Shown: positions 48,635-58,078, numbered from the stretch's first letter. The stretch is 64,000 nt of DNA from Bradyrhizobium sp. CB82 (GCF_029714405.1 NZ_CP121650.1:8561001-8625000); one strand, 5' to 3'. Notes: generated from the letters alone by a model not told the origin. Made by a program: numbers and translations.

Positions 48635-51600
48635 TCATTTGGCAGGCTCCGGGATTCTCAATTTCGTGACGATCGCTTTCGTCTTCACCGGCGATTGTGG
48701 TTTGCCCGCGGGAGGCAAGCGGAAGCCTTTGACCAACCCGAAGATGGCCGGGATCACGATCAGCGTGAGCAGAGTCGACGAGACCATGCCGCCGATCATC
48801 GGCACCGCGATGCGCTGCATGATTTCGGAGCCGGTACCGGTGCTCCACATGATCGGCAGCAGTCCCGCCATGATGGCGACCACGGTCATCATCTTCGGCC
48901 GTACGCGCTCGACGGCGCCCTCCATGATCGCCTCGCGGAGATCGGCACGGCTAAGTGTCCATCCTTCCGCAGCGCGGCGCTCCCTGATCTCCGCGAGCGC
49001 TTGGTTGAGGTAGATCAGCATCACGACGCCGGTCTCAGCGGCGACGCCGGCGAGCGCGATGAAGCCGACGGCAACGGCAACCGAAAGATTGAAACCGAGC
49101 CACCACATCAGCCAAAGCCCGCCGACCAGCGCGAACGGCAGCGACAACATGACGATCATCGTCTCGGTGACCGACCTGAAATTGAGGTACAGCAGCAGAA
49201 AGATGATAAGCAGCGTCGCCGGCACGACGATCTTGAGGCGCGCCATGGCCCGCTCCAGATATTCGTACTGACCGCTCCAGACCACGTAGTACCCGGCCGG
49301 GAACTGAATACTGGCCTGCACCGCGCGCTGGGCGTCCGCGACGTAGCCGCCGAGATCGCGCTCGCGAATGTCAACGTAGATATAGGTCGCAAGCTGTCCA
49401 TTTTCGGTCCGGATCGACGTCGGACCGCGCGTCGATTGAACGGTTGCGACCTCACCCAATGGCACAGCCCCGCCGGCGGGCATCGGGACGAGGATATCGC
49501 TCGCGATAGCCTTTGGATTGTCCCTGAGATCGCGGGGATAACGCATGTTGACGGTGAACCGTTGCCGACCCTCGACTGTGGTGGTGACCGTCTGTCCGCC
49601 GAGCGCCGTCGCGATAGCATCCTGGACATCCTGCACCATGATTCCGTAGCGCGTCAGCGCCGACCGGTCCGGCGCGATTTCGAGGTAGTAACCGCCGATG
49701 CCACGCTCGGCATAGGCCGACGAGGTGCCCGGCACCGCACGCAGTAGCTGCTCGATCTGCTTGGCGAGGCGGTCGATCTCAGCGAGATCGGTGCCGATCA
49801 CCTTGACGCCGACCGGCGTTCGGATGCCGGTCGAGAGCATGTCGATGCGCGCCTTGATCGGCATCGTCCAGGCGTTGGAAACGCCCGGGAACTGCAATGC
49901 CTTGTCCATCTCGGCGACAAGGCTGTCGATGGACACCCCGGAGCGCCACTGCTCCTTTGGTTTCAGGTTGACGATGGTCTCGAACATCTCCGTCGGAGCG
50001 GGATCGGTCGCGGTGGCAGCGCGTCCCGCCTTGCCGTAGACCGATGCGACCTCGGGAAAGGACCGGATGATCCTGTCCTGCGTCTGCATCAGTTCGGCCG
50101 CCTTGGTGATGGAGATGCCGGGCAGCGTCGTCGGCATGTAGAGCAGCGTGCCTTCGTTCAGGTTCGGCATGAATTCCGTGCCGAGGCGGCGTGCTGGCCA
50201 GATCGTGGCCGCGAGCACGGCGATCGACAGCAGGACGACAAGGGTCTTCGCACGCAGCACGCCGTTGATCACGGGCCGGTAGATCCAGATCAGAAATCGA
50301 TTGATCGGATTGCGGTGCTCGGGGACGATTCTGCCGCGGACGAAGAGCACCATGAGCGCCGGCACCAGGGTGACCGACAGCAGGGCCGCCGCCGCCATGG
50401 CAAAGGTCTTCGTGAAGGCCAGCGGACTGAACAGCCGTCCTTCCTGCGATTCCAGCGTGAAGATCGGCATGAACGAAACGGTGATGATCAACAGGCTGAA
50501 GAACAGCGCTGGCCCCACCTCGGCGGCCGCCTCGATCAGGATCGTGATGCGCGACTTGCCTGGCTCTGCGCGTTCGAGACGCTTGTGGGCGTTCTCGATC
50601 ATCACGATCGCGGCGTCTACCATGGCGCCGATCGCAATGGCGATGCCGCCGAGGCTCATGATGTTGGAGCCGATGCCCAGCAACTTCATCGCGCCGAACG
50701 CCATCAGGACACCCACCGGCAGCATCAGGATGGCTACGAGCGCGCTGCGGACGTGCAGCAGAAAGACGACGCAGACCAGCGCGACGACGAGGCTCTCCTC
50801 TAGCAGGGTGTGCTTGAGCGTATCGATGGCGGCGTAGATCAGTTTCGAACGGTCGTAGACCGGCACGATCTCGACTGACTTTGGCAGGCTGGTCGCGATC
50901 TCCTTGAACCGCTTCTTGACGTTTTCAATCACGTTCAGCGCATTCAAGCCGAACCGCTGCAGGATTATGGCACTGGCGACCTCCCCTTCGCCGTTCAGCT
51001 CGGTAATGCCGCGCCTTTCATCCGGCCCTAGCTGGACCCGAGCCACGTCCCGGAGCAATACGGGCGTACCCTTGTCGGTCTTCAGCACGATATCGCCGAG
51101 ATCGTTGATGCTCTTCAGGTAGCCCTTGCCGCGGATGACGTATTCGAACTCGGACAATTCGACCGTGCGGCCACCGACGTCGGCATTGCTTGCCCTGATC
51201 GCCTCTCGCATCTTCTGCATGGTGATCCCGAGATCGCGCATCCGCTGCGGGTCGAGGATCACGTTGTACTGCTTGACAAAGCCACCGACGCTCGCAACCT
51301 CGGCGACGCCTTCGGCTTTGGCCAGCGCGAATTTGAGATTCCAGTCCTGGATGGTCCGCGTGTCGGCAAGGTTCAATTCCTTGGACATGACCGCATACTG
51401 ATAGACCCAGCCGACGCCGGTGGCGTCCGGACCGATGCTTGGCGCCACTCCTGCCGGCAACCTCGACGTCGCGGCATTCAAGAATTCGAGCACGCGCGAG
51501 CGCGCCCAGTAGATGTCCGTGCCGTCCTCGAAGATCACGTAGACGAACGAGACCCCGAAGAACGAGAAGCCGCGCACCACCTTGGATTTCGGCACGGTGA

Positions 51601-51820
51601 GCATGGCCGTCGCCAGCGGATAGGTGACCTGGTCCTCGATCACCTGCGGTGCCTGACCCGGGTACTCCGTGTAGACGATCACCTGTGTGTCGGAGAGGTC
51701 CGGGATGGCGTCGAGCGGCAGATGGACCAGCGCGTAAATTCCGGCCGCAGCCGCGAAGCCCGTGCCGAATAGCACCAGGAGCAGATTGCGGGCCGACCAG
51801 GCGATAAGGCGAGCGATCAT
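48635..51820 (-). CDS. cusA: CusA-type heavy-metal (Cu/Ag) RND efflux pump
   Basis: A 1061-residue HME-RND protein. DGTDIYWARSRVLEFLN and GAMVDAAIVMIENAHKRLE are family signatures. The three methionines that bind Cu(I)/Ag(I) in E. coli CusA have clear counterparts: LLYMPTTLPG, PTEMFETIV and RIDMLSTGI, which favours monovalent copper/silver over zinc/cobalt. It overlaps the CusB gene by four bases (ATGA). No outer-membrane CusC/TolC-like gene is in the window, so a partner is encoded elsewhere. Confidence 0.93.
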   Translation of the reverse strand: MIARLIAWSARNLLLVLFGTGFAAAAGIYALVHLPLDAIPDLSDTQVIVYTEYPGQAPQVIEDQVTYPLATAMLTVPKSKVVRGFSFFGVSFVYVIFEDGTDIYWARSRVLEFLNAATSRLPAGVAPSIGPDATGVGWVYQYAVMSKELNLADTRTIQDWNLKFALAKAEGVAEVASVGGFVKQYNVILDPQRMRDLGITMQKMREAIRASNADVGGRTVELSEFEYVIRGKGYLKSINDLGDIVLKTDKGTPVLLRDVARVQLGPDERRGITELNGEGEVASAIILQRFGLNALNVIENVKKRFKEIATSLPKSVEIVPVYDRSKLIYAAIDTLKHTLLEESLVVALVCVVFLLHVRSALVAILMLPVGVLMAFGAMKLLGIGSNIMSLGGIAIAIGAMVDAAIVMIENAHKRLERAEPGKSRITILIEAAAEVGPALFFSLLIITVSFMPIFTLESQEGRLFSPLAFTKTFAMAAAALLSVTLVPALMVLFVRGRIVPEHRNPINRFLIWIYRPVINGVLRAKTLVVLLSIAVLAATIWPARRLGTEFMPNLNEGTLLYMPTTLPGISITKAAELMQTQDRIIRSFPEVASVYGKAGRAATATDPAPTEMFETIVNLKPKEQWRSGVSIDSLVAEMDKALQFPGVSNAWTMPIKARIDMLSTGIRTPVGVKVIGTDLAEIDRLAKQIEQLLRAVPGTSSAYAERGIGGYYLEIAPDRSALTRYGIMVQDVQDAIATALGGQTVTTTVEGRQRFTVNMRYPRDLRDNPKAIASDILVPMPAGGAVPLGEVATVQSTRGPTSIRTENGQLATYIYVDIRERDLGGYVADAQRAVQASIQFPAGYYVVWSGQYEYLERAMARLKIVVPATLLIIFLLLYLNFRSVTETMIVMLSLPFALVGGLWLMWWLGFNLSVAVAVGFIALAGVAAETGVVMLIYLNQALAEIRERRAAEGWTLSRADLREAIMEGAVERVRPKMMTVVAIMAGLLPIMWSTGTGSEIMQRIAVPMIGGMVSSTLLTLIVIPAIFGLVKGFRLPPAGKPQSPVKTKAIVTKLRIPEPAK

Positions 51821-53259
51821 GGCCGCGCCCCCGTGGCGCCGGCTCCCTCGCCGGGTTGCGCGCCTTGCGGGTCGGCAAAGCCCTTCAAGGCCGCCTTCAG
51901 ATTGCTTTCGGCATCGATCAGGAAGTTGGCGGAGGTCACGACCGCTTCACCTTCGGACACGCCTTGCGTGACCTCGACGTATCCGCTGCCGCGCCGGCCG
52001 AGCTTCACCTCGCGCGGCTCGAAACGACCTTCTCCCTTGTCGACAAGGACGGCCTGGCGCGTGCCGCTGTCGAGCACGGCACTTTCGGGCACAGTCAGCA
52101 CCGGGGCCAAGGTGCCCGTTTCGATTTCGGCATCGACGTACATCTCAGGTCGCAGCAGTTCATCCGGATTGGGCACTTCGATGCGGATCCGCGCTGTGCG
52201 GGTCTGGGCATTGAGATGCGGATAGATCAGCGTCACGGCGCCGGCGAACGTCTGCCCACCCAGGGCTCGCGGCCTGATCGTGACTTTCGTCCCCACCCCG
52301 ACTTGAACGAGATCACGTTCCGCGATGTCGAGAAGCACCCAAACGAGACGGTGGTCGGCGACTCTGAACAGGACGTCCCCTGGCCCGGCGCGCATCCCGT
52401 TCACCGCGTTGCGCTCAATGATTTCGCCGTCCTGCGGTGCGAGCCAGGGAATGGAAAGCGAAATCTCCCGCGTGCGCTCCAGCTCCCTAATGGCCGGCTC
52501 CGGCGTGGCAAGATTTTCCAACCGCCGGCGCGCACCCTTCAGCTCCTTACCGGTGGCGCCTGCGTTGATCGCGGAGAGATACTCGGCGGCGGCGCTCGAA
52601 AGCGCCGGGCTATACACGTTCATCAGCGGTTGACCTTTGTGAACGTGGTCGCCGGTCGTGACGTTGGCGACGCTTTCCACGAAGCCCTCGAAGCGCAGCG
52701 CGACGACCGAGATGCGCCGCTCGTCCTCCTGGATGACGCCAGGTGCGCGAACGATCGATTTGACCGGTTGGCGCACGACCGGCTCGGATTTCGCGCCGGT
52801 GCGCTGAATCTTTCCCGGCGAGAGCTTCACGCTTCCGTCGTCGCTGTCCTCGCCTTCGTAGACCGGGATGTAGTCCATGCCCATGGAGTCTTTCTTCGGC
52901 ACGGGCGAGGTGTCCGGCAGCCCCATCGGGTTGCGGTAGTATTTGATCTTGCGGTCGGTCTTCGCCTCGGCCCCTTTGCTCGGGCCCTGGGCCTCCTCGG
53001 GCTCGTCGAAGCTGACGTCGGCACTCGCCGGCACGGCGCGCCAGGCCCGCCCGTCCGACGTCTTCTTCGGCTCGAGCGAGTAGATCGGCTTCCCGTCCGG
53101 ATCCTGGTAATAGATCGTCGCGCCGCCCCCGGCTGCAGCGGCGAGCGACACAGCCGGTCGGCTGAACGGATTCGCAGACGGCACCGCGACCGCGAGCAAG
53201 CCGGCACCGGCCGCTGCGCAAAGCGTAACGACCGTGCCCATGGTGACGGCGCGCTTCAT
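51817..53259 (-). CDS. cusB: CusB-type periplasmic adaptor with duplicated heavy-metal-binding segment
   Basis: A 480-residue membrane fusion protein with an N-terminal membrane anchor or signal. Two related segments appear near the N-terminus: YYQDPDGKPIYSLEPKKTSD and YYRNPMGLPDTSPVPKKDSM (continuing GMDYIPVY). The second keeps the metal-binding-domain pattern but without Cys; the first lacks the Met residues too. After that lie barrel-sandwich and beta-barrel domains (ISVVALRFEGFVESV, GDHVHKGQPLMNVYSPAL, PQDGEIIERNAVNGMRAGPGD). It overlaps the FixH/YtkA-like gene in ATGA. Confidence 0.9.
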   Translation of the reverse strand: MKRAVTMGTVVTLCAAAGAGLLAVAVPSANPFSRPAVSLAAAAGGGATIYYQDPDGKPIYSLEPKKTSDGRAWRAVPASADVSFDEPEEAQGPSKGAEAKTDRKIKYYRNPMGLPDTSPVPKKDSMGMDYIPVYEGEDSDDGSVKLSPGKIQRTGAKSEPVVRQPVKSIVRAPGVIQEDERRISVVALRFEGFVESVANVTTGDHVHKGQPLMNVYSPALSSAAAEYLSAINAGATGKELKGARRRLENLATPEPAIRELERTREISLSIPWLAPQDGEIIERNAVNGMRAGPGDVLFRVADHRLVWVLLDIAERDLVQVGVGTKVTIRPRALGGQTFAGAVTLIYPHLNAQTRTARIRIEVPNPDELLRPEMYVDAEIETGTLAPVLTVPESAVLDSGTRQAVLVDKGEGRFEPREVKLGRRGSGYVEVTQGVSEGEAVVTSANFLIDAESNLKAALKGFADPQGAQPGEGAGATGARP

Positions 53260-53663
53260 TTCTGCGCCGAGACGACGAGCTTACTTTCGACAGTGCCGGT
53301 CTCGCCCTGCACTTTGGCGCCAAGGGAAAGCTGCCATCGGCCCTCCATACTGAAGTTGGCCTTGAACTTGTAGGTTCCCGGCTCGCCGCCCGGCACCGAG
53401 GCAACCTTGGTGACCATCTCCTGCATGCCGTCCGGTGCCATGTCGAGACGGGTTGCGAAAATGACCGCATCGGGCACCGGCTTGCCGGTCTTCTTGTTCA
53501 GCAGCCGGACGGTGACGATCTTGTCCGCGCCGGTCTTGACCGTTTGGTCGACGAGTTGGAATTCGTAGTCCTTGACCTCGGCGAGCGCCGCGGGTGCCGT
53601 GCCGAACACGGCCATACCGATGAGCGCAGCCGCGACCGCGCGCGAATAGTCGAACGATTTCAT
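53256..53663 (-). CDS. YtkA/FixH-like periplasmic domain protein
   Basis: A 135-residue protein with a signal peptide ending near ALAEVKD. The mature ~105 residues form a beta-sandwich-type domain (YEFQLVDQTVKTGADKIVTVRLLNKKTGKPV, GTYKFKANFSMEGRWQLSLGAKVQG), as seen in YtkA-like/FixH-like proteins next to metal efflux systems. It may aid copper handling in the periplasm. Translationally coupled to cusB. Confidence 0.8.
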   Translation of the reverse strand: MKSFDYSRAVAAALIGMAVFGTAPAALAEVKDYEFQLVDQTVKTGADKIVTVRLLNKKTGKPVPDAVIFATRLDMAPDGMQEMVTKVASVPGGEPGTYKFKANFSMEGRWQLSLGAKVQGETGTVESKLVVSAQK

Positions 53664-53762
53664 ATTTTCTGATCCTCGATTGCTTTTGGTCTGCCGCTTG
53701 TGCGGCGTTGTACGCCCGCGACCTCCAGGCCACGGGACGGCAACCGGCGCTTCCAGCGCCGC

Positions 53763-54119
53763 TCAGACCAAACGTCGAGGGGGATGTTCGGGAGGCGGAC
53801 GGGTCAGACCGGCGGCCATGACGTCATCAAGCGACCGCAGCAGCTCCCGTGCGGGCTGCCTAACAATGATTGGCGTGATCGACGGCCCAGCCTCCAACAC
53901 CTTCAACATGCAGATTGCGACGAGCGGACAGTCCTTGCATTGCTTGCTGTTCTGCTCGTCCGGGCAGCACGACATGTCGTCCGGCATGTCTTGCGCATCT
54001 GTCATCTGCATGGCGGCCATAGAATGTCCCGCCACCGCCGGTGTTACCAGCGGCGCGACCGTCAGCCCGGCCGTCACAAGCACCGCGAGCAAGAGCCTGA
54101 GGAAGTGGCGAACATTCAT
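53763..54119 (-). CDS. Secreted Cys/Met-rich small protein of the copper cluster
   Basis: A 118-residue protein with a signal peptide (MNVRHFLRLLLAVLVTAGLTVAP), then HSMAAMQMTDAQDMPDDMSC and CPDEQNSKQCKDCPLVAICM, with six Cys and many Met. The Cys spacing suggests a metal or disulfide site. No family is recognised with certainty. It is co-directional with its neighbours and 99 bp upstream of the YtkA-like gene. Confidence 0.75.
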   Translation of the reverse strand: MNVRHFLRLLLAVLVTAGLTVAPLVTPAVAGHSMAAMQMTDAQDMPDDMSCCPDEQNSKQCKDCPLVAICMLKVLEAGPSITPIIVRQPARELLRSLDDVMAAGLTRPPPEHPPRRLV

Positions 54120-54213
54120 GGTGCTACACTCTCACAGGGGCGGGATGCTGGAAAGCGCCCCGGTTCACGAATTCGCGAGCCCCACGCCCCTGGTGGTTAA
54201 CCGTCTCACACGG

Positions 54214-54696
54214 TCAGCCAATGGCTTCCTTGCCGACAAAACGCATGAAAGTCGTTCGGCCGGCCGGCCCAAACATCACAACCGCATAAGGCTGGGGATG
54301 TCCGCCTTCCATTCCCGGCGATCCTATGGGCATGTCGGGCACGGCAAGCCCGAGAGCCTTCGGGCGTTCCGTCAGCAGCCGCCGCACCGCCGACGCCGGG
54401 ACATGGCCCTCTAGGATGTAGCCGCTCACCTCTGCCGTATGACACGCCGCCAGATCGGCCGGGACGCCCAGACGCCTCCGGACGCTCGGGAGATCAGCAG
54501 CCTCGTCGACCTCGACCGTGAAACCCGTGTCGCGCAGATGCTGTACCCAACCCGCGCAACAGCTACAGTTCGGATCCTTGTGGACCTTGATCAGCGGTTC
54601 AGCGGCGGAGGCGGGGCGAGCCAGCCGTCCCAAGGCGACCGTGGCCATCAACCCCAGAACGGATCGTCGCGCGAATCCACCCACATCCTTGGTCAT
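54214..54696 (-). CDS. DUF411 metal-binding protein with Tat-like signal
   Basis: A 160-residue protein. The N-terminus FARRSVLGLMATVALGRLA fits a twin-arginine signal; the mature part has HKDPNCSCCAGWVQHL, the DUF411 signature with CxCC, plus LAACHTAEVSGYILEGHVPA and RPKALGLAVPDMPIGSPGM. DUF411 proteins are associated with copper resistance. The ATG at 54696 follows GGAGGAG by seven bases, deciding it over an upstream start. First gene of the copper cluster. Confidence 0.87.
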   Translation of the reverse strand: MTKDVGGFARRSVLGLMATVALGRLARPASAAEPLIKVHKDPNCSCCAGWVQHLRDTGFTVEVDEAADLPSVRRRLGVPADLAACHTAEVSGYILEGHVPASAVRRLLTERPKALGLAVPDMPIGSPGMEGGHPQPYAVVMFGPAGRTTFMRFVGKEAIG

Positions 54697-54778
54697 ATGC
54701 AGCTCCTCCGTTGGCCTGGCGATCCATTCCTGGCATGGACGGTTGGACGTTCGCGCCACTGACGACCGAGATCAAGGG

Positions 54779-54823
54779 ATTGCAGAGGTACGCTCGTCTG
54801 CAATCCTACGTGACCGGCCACGT
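54779..54823. promoter_or_regulatory. Two adjacent inverted repeats upstream of the copper cluster
   Basis: ATTGCAGA/TCTGCAAT (perfect 8-bp arms, 54779-54804) and ACGTG/CACGT (54808-54823) lie 83-127 bp upstream of the DUF411 start. They could be regulator-binding sites. The remaining part of the 653-bp gap up to the crotonase gene holds the repeat at 55104 and no convincing gene. Confidence 0.4.
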
Positions 54824-55103
54824 CAGTAAATGCCGGGCTCATGCAATCTATTGGGATGACTTGGGTCCGCCATGATAGCGCCAGGTGGAAGCGCTCGGAA
54901 CGATCATGGGCTCTATCCACGACGCTCCCCGGTCATAAGCGAATGCAGACATCGGGGCACGTTGCGAGGTAACGATGCCTGCGCGGCATGCCGACCGCGT
55001 GGTGATCGACGTGCATCAGGTGATGTGAGGGTGACGCGACGGCGTTGAACCGATTGCAGGCGCGGGTGCTGCCAGTGGCAATGGCCGCGCCTCACACGTC
55101 GCT

Positions 55104-55233
55104 CGTCGTCCCGGGGCGCGACAGAGTCGCCGGGATCCATAACTTCAGGATAGAGTTGTTGGGGGAACCCGGGCCAGGAGTCTGCGCCCAACATCTCCTT
55201 GTCATGGATTCCGGCCCTTCGCCGGGACGACGG
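55104..55233. repeat. Palindromic intergenic repeat
   Basis: The outer arms CGTCGTCCCGGGGCG and CGCCGGGACGACGG are inverted, with inner GGGATCCAT / ATGGATTCC arms and a central AGTTGTTGGG / CCCAACAT pairing. Same design as the repeat at 2697-2890. Confidence 0.7.
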
Positions 55234-55315
55234 CGACAAATGGGCGCTTCCCTTACCGCTCCTGACCTCCGGTCCGCCGGCGCCCTGGCTTCCCGTATTG
55301 ACTCCCTCGAAATTC

Positions 55316-55330
55316 GTTATACAACATAAC
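55316..55330. promoter_or_regulatory. AT-rich candidate regulator site upstream of the crotonase operon
   Basis: GTTATACAACATAAC is a palindrome with perfect GTTAT/ATAAC arms, 20 bp upstream of the start codon. It shares its core with sites upstream of pobA and the TRAP operon. Confidence 0.5.
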
Positions 55331-55349
55331 TATTCTGAAAAGGACGCAA

Positions 55350-56159
55350 ATGACACAGGGAAACGCCGATAGCGCAGCAGCGGGACCTGATGCGCTGCTC
55401 AAGATCGAGCGGGCGGGCAAGGTCTTGACCGTGGGCCTGAACCGGCCCGCCAAGCGCAATGCGCTCAATGACGGCATCATTCACGCGATCGGCGACTGCT
55501 TTGCGACGCTGCCGGACGACATCGGCGCGGTCGTCATCCATGGCATCGGCGACCATTTCTCCTCCGGCCTCGATCTGTCCGAGCTGACCGACCACGACGC
55601 GACCGGCGGCCTCCTGCACTCGCAGATGTGGCACCGGGTGTTCGACCGCATCCAGTACAGCCGCGTGCCCGTGATCGCGGCGCTCAAGGGCGCCGTGATC
55701 GGCGGCGGGCTAGAGCTGGCCTGTGCGGCCCATATCCGCGTCGCCGAGCCCTCGACCTATTTCGCGTTGCCGGAAGGCCAGCGCGGCATCTTCGTCGGCG
55801 GCGGCGGCTCGGTGCGGCTGCCGCGGCTGATCGGCGTCGCGCGGATGATGGACATGATGCTGACGGGCCGCGTCTATCCCGCGACCGAAGGCGCTTCCTA
55901 CGGATTTGCGCAATATCTGACCGACGAAAGCGGCTCGCTGACGAAGTCGCTCGAGCTCGCCGCGCGCATCGCCTCCAACGCGCCGCTGACCAATTTCGCC
56001 GTGCTCCAGGCGCTGCCGATGATCGCGGAGGCCAATCCGCAGGCCGGCCTGTTGATGGAATCGCTGATGGCAACGGTCGCCCAGAGCGACAAAGAGGCAA
56101 AACGCCGGATCCGCGAATTCCTCGAGCACAAGACCGCCAAGGTGAAGCCCAAGTCATGA
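55350..56159 (+). CDS. Crotonase family enoyl-CoA hydratase
   Basis: A 269-residue crotonase. The oxyanion-hole segment is HFSSGLDLSEL, and GAVIGGGLELACAAHIRVAE plus LPEGQRGIFVGGGGSVRLPR keep both catalytic Glu positions 20 residues apart. It probably hydrates (and possibly cleaves) an aryl-propenoyl-CoA, given its neighbours. ATG follows AAAAGGACG. Its stop is 10 bp before the ligase start; that junction contains a short tandem duplication. Confidence 0.88.
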   Translation: MTQGNADSAAAGPDALLKIERAGKVLTVGLNRPAKRNALNDGIIHAIGDCFATLPDDIGAVVIHGIGDHFSSGLDLSELTDHDATGGLLHSQMWHRVFDRIQYSRVPVIAALKGAVIGGGLELACAAHIRVAEPSTYFALPEGQRGIFVGGGGSVRLPRLIGVARMMDMMLTGRVYPATEGASYGFAQYLTDESGSLTKSLELAARIASNAPLTNFAVLQALPMIAEANPQAGLLMESLMATVAQSDKEAKRRIREFLEHKTAKVKPKS

Positions 56160-56169
56160 GCGTAGAGTC

Positions 56170-58053
56170 ATGAGCGCAAAGCCGTCCTCGTCGCCCACGG
56201 AACGCGGTGCGAGCGCCTCCGCGCTGCGGCCGATCTCGTTCAGCGATCCCGTCGTCAACATCGAGCGGCGCGATGACGGCACGATTTACCTGCGGCCAAA
56301 ACGGCCGCTCGGCGACTATCCGGTGCGCATCACCGACCGCCTGCATCATTGGGCGAAGACGACGCCGGATCGCGTCTTCATGGCCGAGCGCGAAGGCGGC
56401 CGCGGCTGGCGCAAGATCACCTATGCCGAGCTCCTCACCGCGAGCCGGCACATCGCGTCCGGCCTGATCCAGCGCGGCCTGTCGGCGGACAAGCCGGTCG
56501 TCATCCTCTCCGGCAATTCGATCGACCACGCGCTGCTCGCCTTCGGCGCGTATTATGCCGGCGTGCCGTTCTGCCCGGTCTCGCCGGCCTATTCGCTGGT
56601 CTCGAAGGACTACGCCAAGCTCTCTTATCTGATGAAGCTGCTGACGCCGGGCCTCGTCTTCGCGGAGGACGCCGACAAGTTCGCGGACGCGCTCGCCGCC
56701 AACGTCTCGCTCGGCACGGAGATCGCCGCGTCCTACGGCGCCATGCCTGGGCGCGACGTCACGCTGCTCGCCGACCTCATGGCGACGCCGATCCACCCCA
56801 ACCTCGACGAGCTGCATGGGGGGATCGGCCCCGACACGATCGCAAAATTCCTGCTGACGTCGGGCTCGACCGGCAATCCCAAGGCCGTCATCAACACCCA
56901 GCGCATGATCTGTGCCAACCAGGTGATGCTGCGCGAGACGCTGGCGTTCCTGAAGGACGAGCCGCCGGTCATCATCGACTGGCTGCCGTGGAATCACACC
57001 TTTGGCGGCAACCACAATATCGGGCTGACGCTCTACAACGGCGGCTCGATGTATCTCGATGCCGGCAAGCCGGTGCCCGGCGGCATCGAGGAGACCGTGC
57101 GCAATCTCCAGGAGATTTCGCCGACAATCTATTTCAACGTGCCGAAGGGCTACGAATCGCTGCTGCCCTATTTGCGCGACGACCAGGGCCTGCGCGCAAG
57201 GTTCTTCGACCGCCTGCATGCGATGTTCTTCTCCGGCGCGGCATTGTCGCCGTTCGTCTGGAACAGCCTCGACGAGCTCGCAGTGAAGGAGAAGGGCTAT
57301 CGCGTGCCGATGCTGACGGGCCTGGGCGCCACCGAGACTGCGCCGTTCTTCATGTCGGTCAATCCGCGCACCAGCCGCTCCGGCCATGTCGGCCTGCCGG
57401 TCTCCGGCAATGACGCCAAGCTGGTGCCGAACAACGGCAAGCTGGAAGTCCGCTGCAAGGGTCCGAACGTCATGCCCGGCTACTGGCGCCAACCCGAAGT
57501 CACGGCAAAATCCTTCGACGAGGAAGGCTTCTACAAGCTCGGCGATGCGCTCAAGCCCGCCGACCCCGATGACCTCAATGCCGGCTTCGACTTCGACGGC
57601 CGCGTCAGCGAGGACTTCAAGCTGGCGAGCGGCACCTGGGTCAGCGTCGGCCCGTTGCGCGCGCGCCTCACAGCGGCCTGCGCGCCGCTGGTGCGCGACG
57701 TCGTCATCGCCGGCATCAACCGCGACGAGATTTCCGCGCTCGTGGTGCTCGACCTCGACGGCTGCCGCCTGATCAATCCGACATTGCCGGCTGACGATCT
57801 CGTCGTCACCGCGCGCGATCGCTTGGTACGAGAGGCGTTCCGCGAGCGTCTCGCCCAATTCCTTGGCTCGGCTACCGGCTCCTCGACCCGGATCACCCGC
57901 GCGATCCTTCTGGATACGCCGCTGTCGATCGACAAGGGCGAGGTCACCGACAAAGGCTCGATCAACCAGCGTGCCGTGCTGGAACATCGCACGGCGCTGA
58001 TCGACGAGCTCTATGCTGCAAATCCAACGGACCGTGTGATATCGGTCGCCTAG
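56170..58053 (+). CDS. Feruloyl-CoA synthase-like acyl-CoA ligase
   Basis: A 627-residue AMP-forming ligase close to the feruloyl-CoA synthase family in length and motifs: LLTSGSTGNPKAVINTQRM (P-loop), IDWLPWNHTFGGNHN, LTGLGATETAPFF, GRVSEDFKLASGTWVSVGPLR and the C-terminal DKGEVTDKGSINQRAVLEHR. It should activate a hydroxycinnamic or similar acid as its CoA ester with ATP. It is second in an operon with crotonase, SDR, thioesterase and binding protein. The precise acid cannot be read from sequence. Confidence 0.88.
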   Translation: MSAKPSSSPTERGASASALRPISFSDPVVNIERRDDGTIYLRPKRPLGDYPVRITDRLHHWAKTTPDRVFMAEREGGRGWRKITYAELLTASRHIASGLIQRGLSADKPVVILSGNSIDHALLAFGAYYAGVPFCPVSPAYSLVSKDYAKLSYLMKLLTPGLVFAEDADKFADALAANVSLGTEIAASYGAMPGRDVTLLADLMATPIHPNLDELHGGIGPDTIAKFLLTSGSTGNPKAVINTQRMICANQVMLRETLAFLKDEPPVIIDWLPWNHTFGGNHNIGLTLYNGGSMYLDAGKPVPGGIEETVRNLQEISPTIYFNVPKGYESLLPYLRDDQGLRARFFDRLHAMFFSGAALSPFVWNSLDELAVKEKGYRVPMLTGLGATETAPFFMSVNPRTSRSGHVGLPVSGNDAKLVPNNGKLEVRCKGPNVMPGYWRQPEVTAKSFDEEGFYKLGDALKPADPDDLNAGFDFDGRVSEDFKLASGTWVSVGPLRARLTAACAPLVRDVVIAGINRDEISALVVLDLDGCRLINPTLPADDLVVTARDRLVREAFRERLAQFLGSATGSSTRITRAILLDTPLSIDKGEVTDKGSINQRAVLEHRTALIDELYAANPTDRVISVA

Positions 58054-58078
58054 AAACAATCCGCCAAAGGAGAACGCC

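Noticed and set aside
48635..51820. CzcA-type zinc/cobalt/cadmium pump
   Set aside because: The three methionine contexts (LLYMP, PTEMFE, RIDMLSTGI) match the monovalent copper/silver CusA type.
54697..55349. Small frames in the gap before the crotonase gene
   Set aside because: They overlap palindromic DNA, lack ribosome binding sites and have no protein-like composition.
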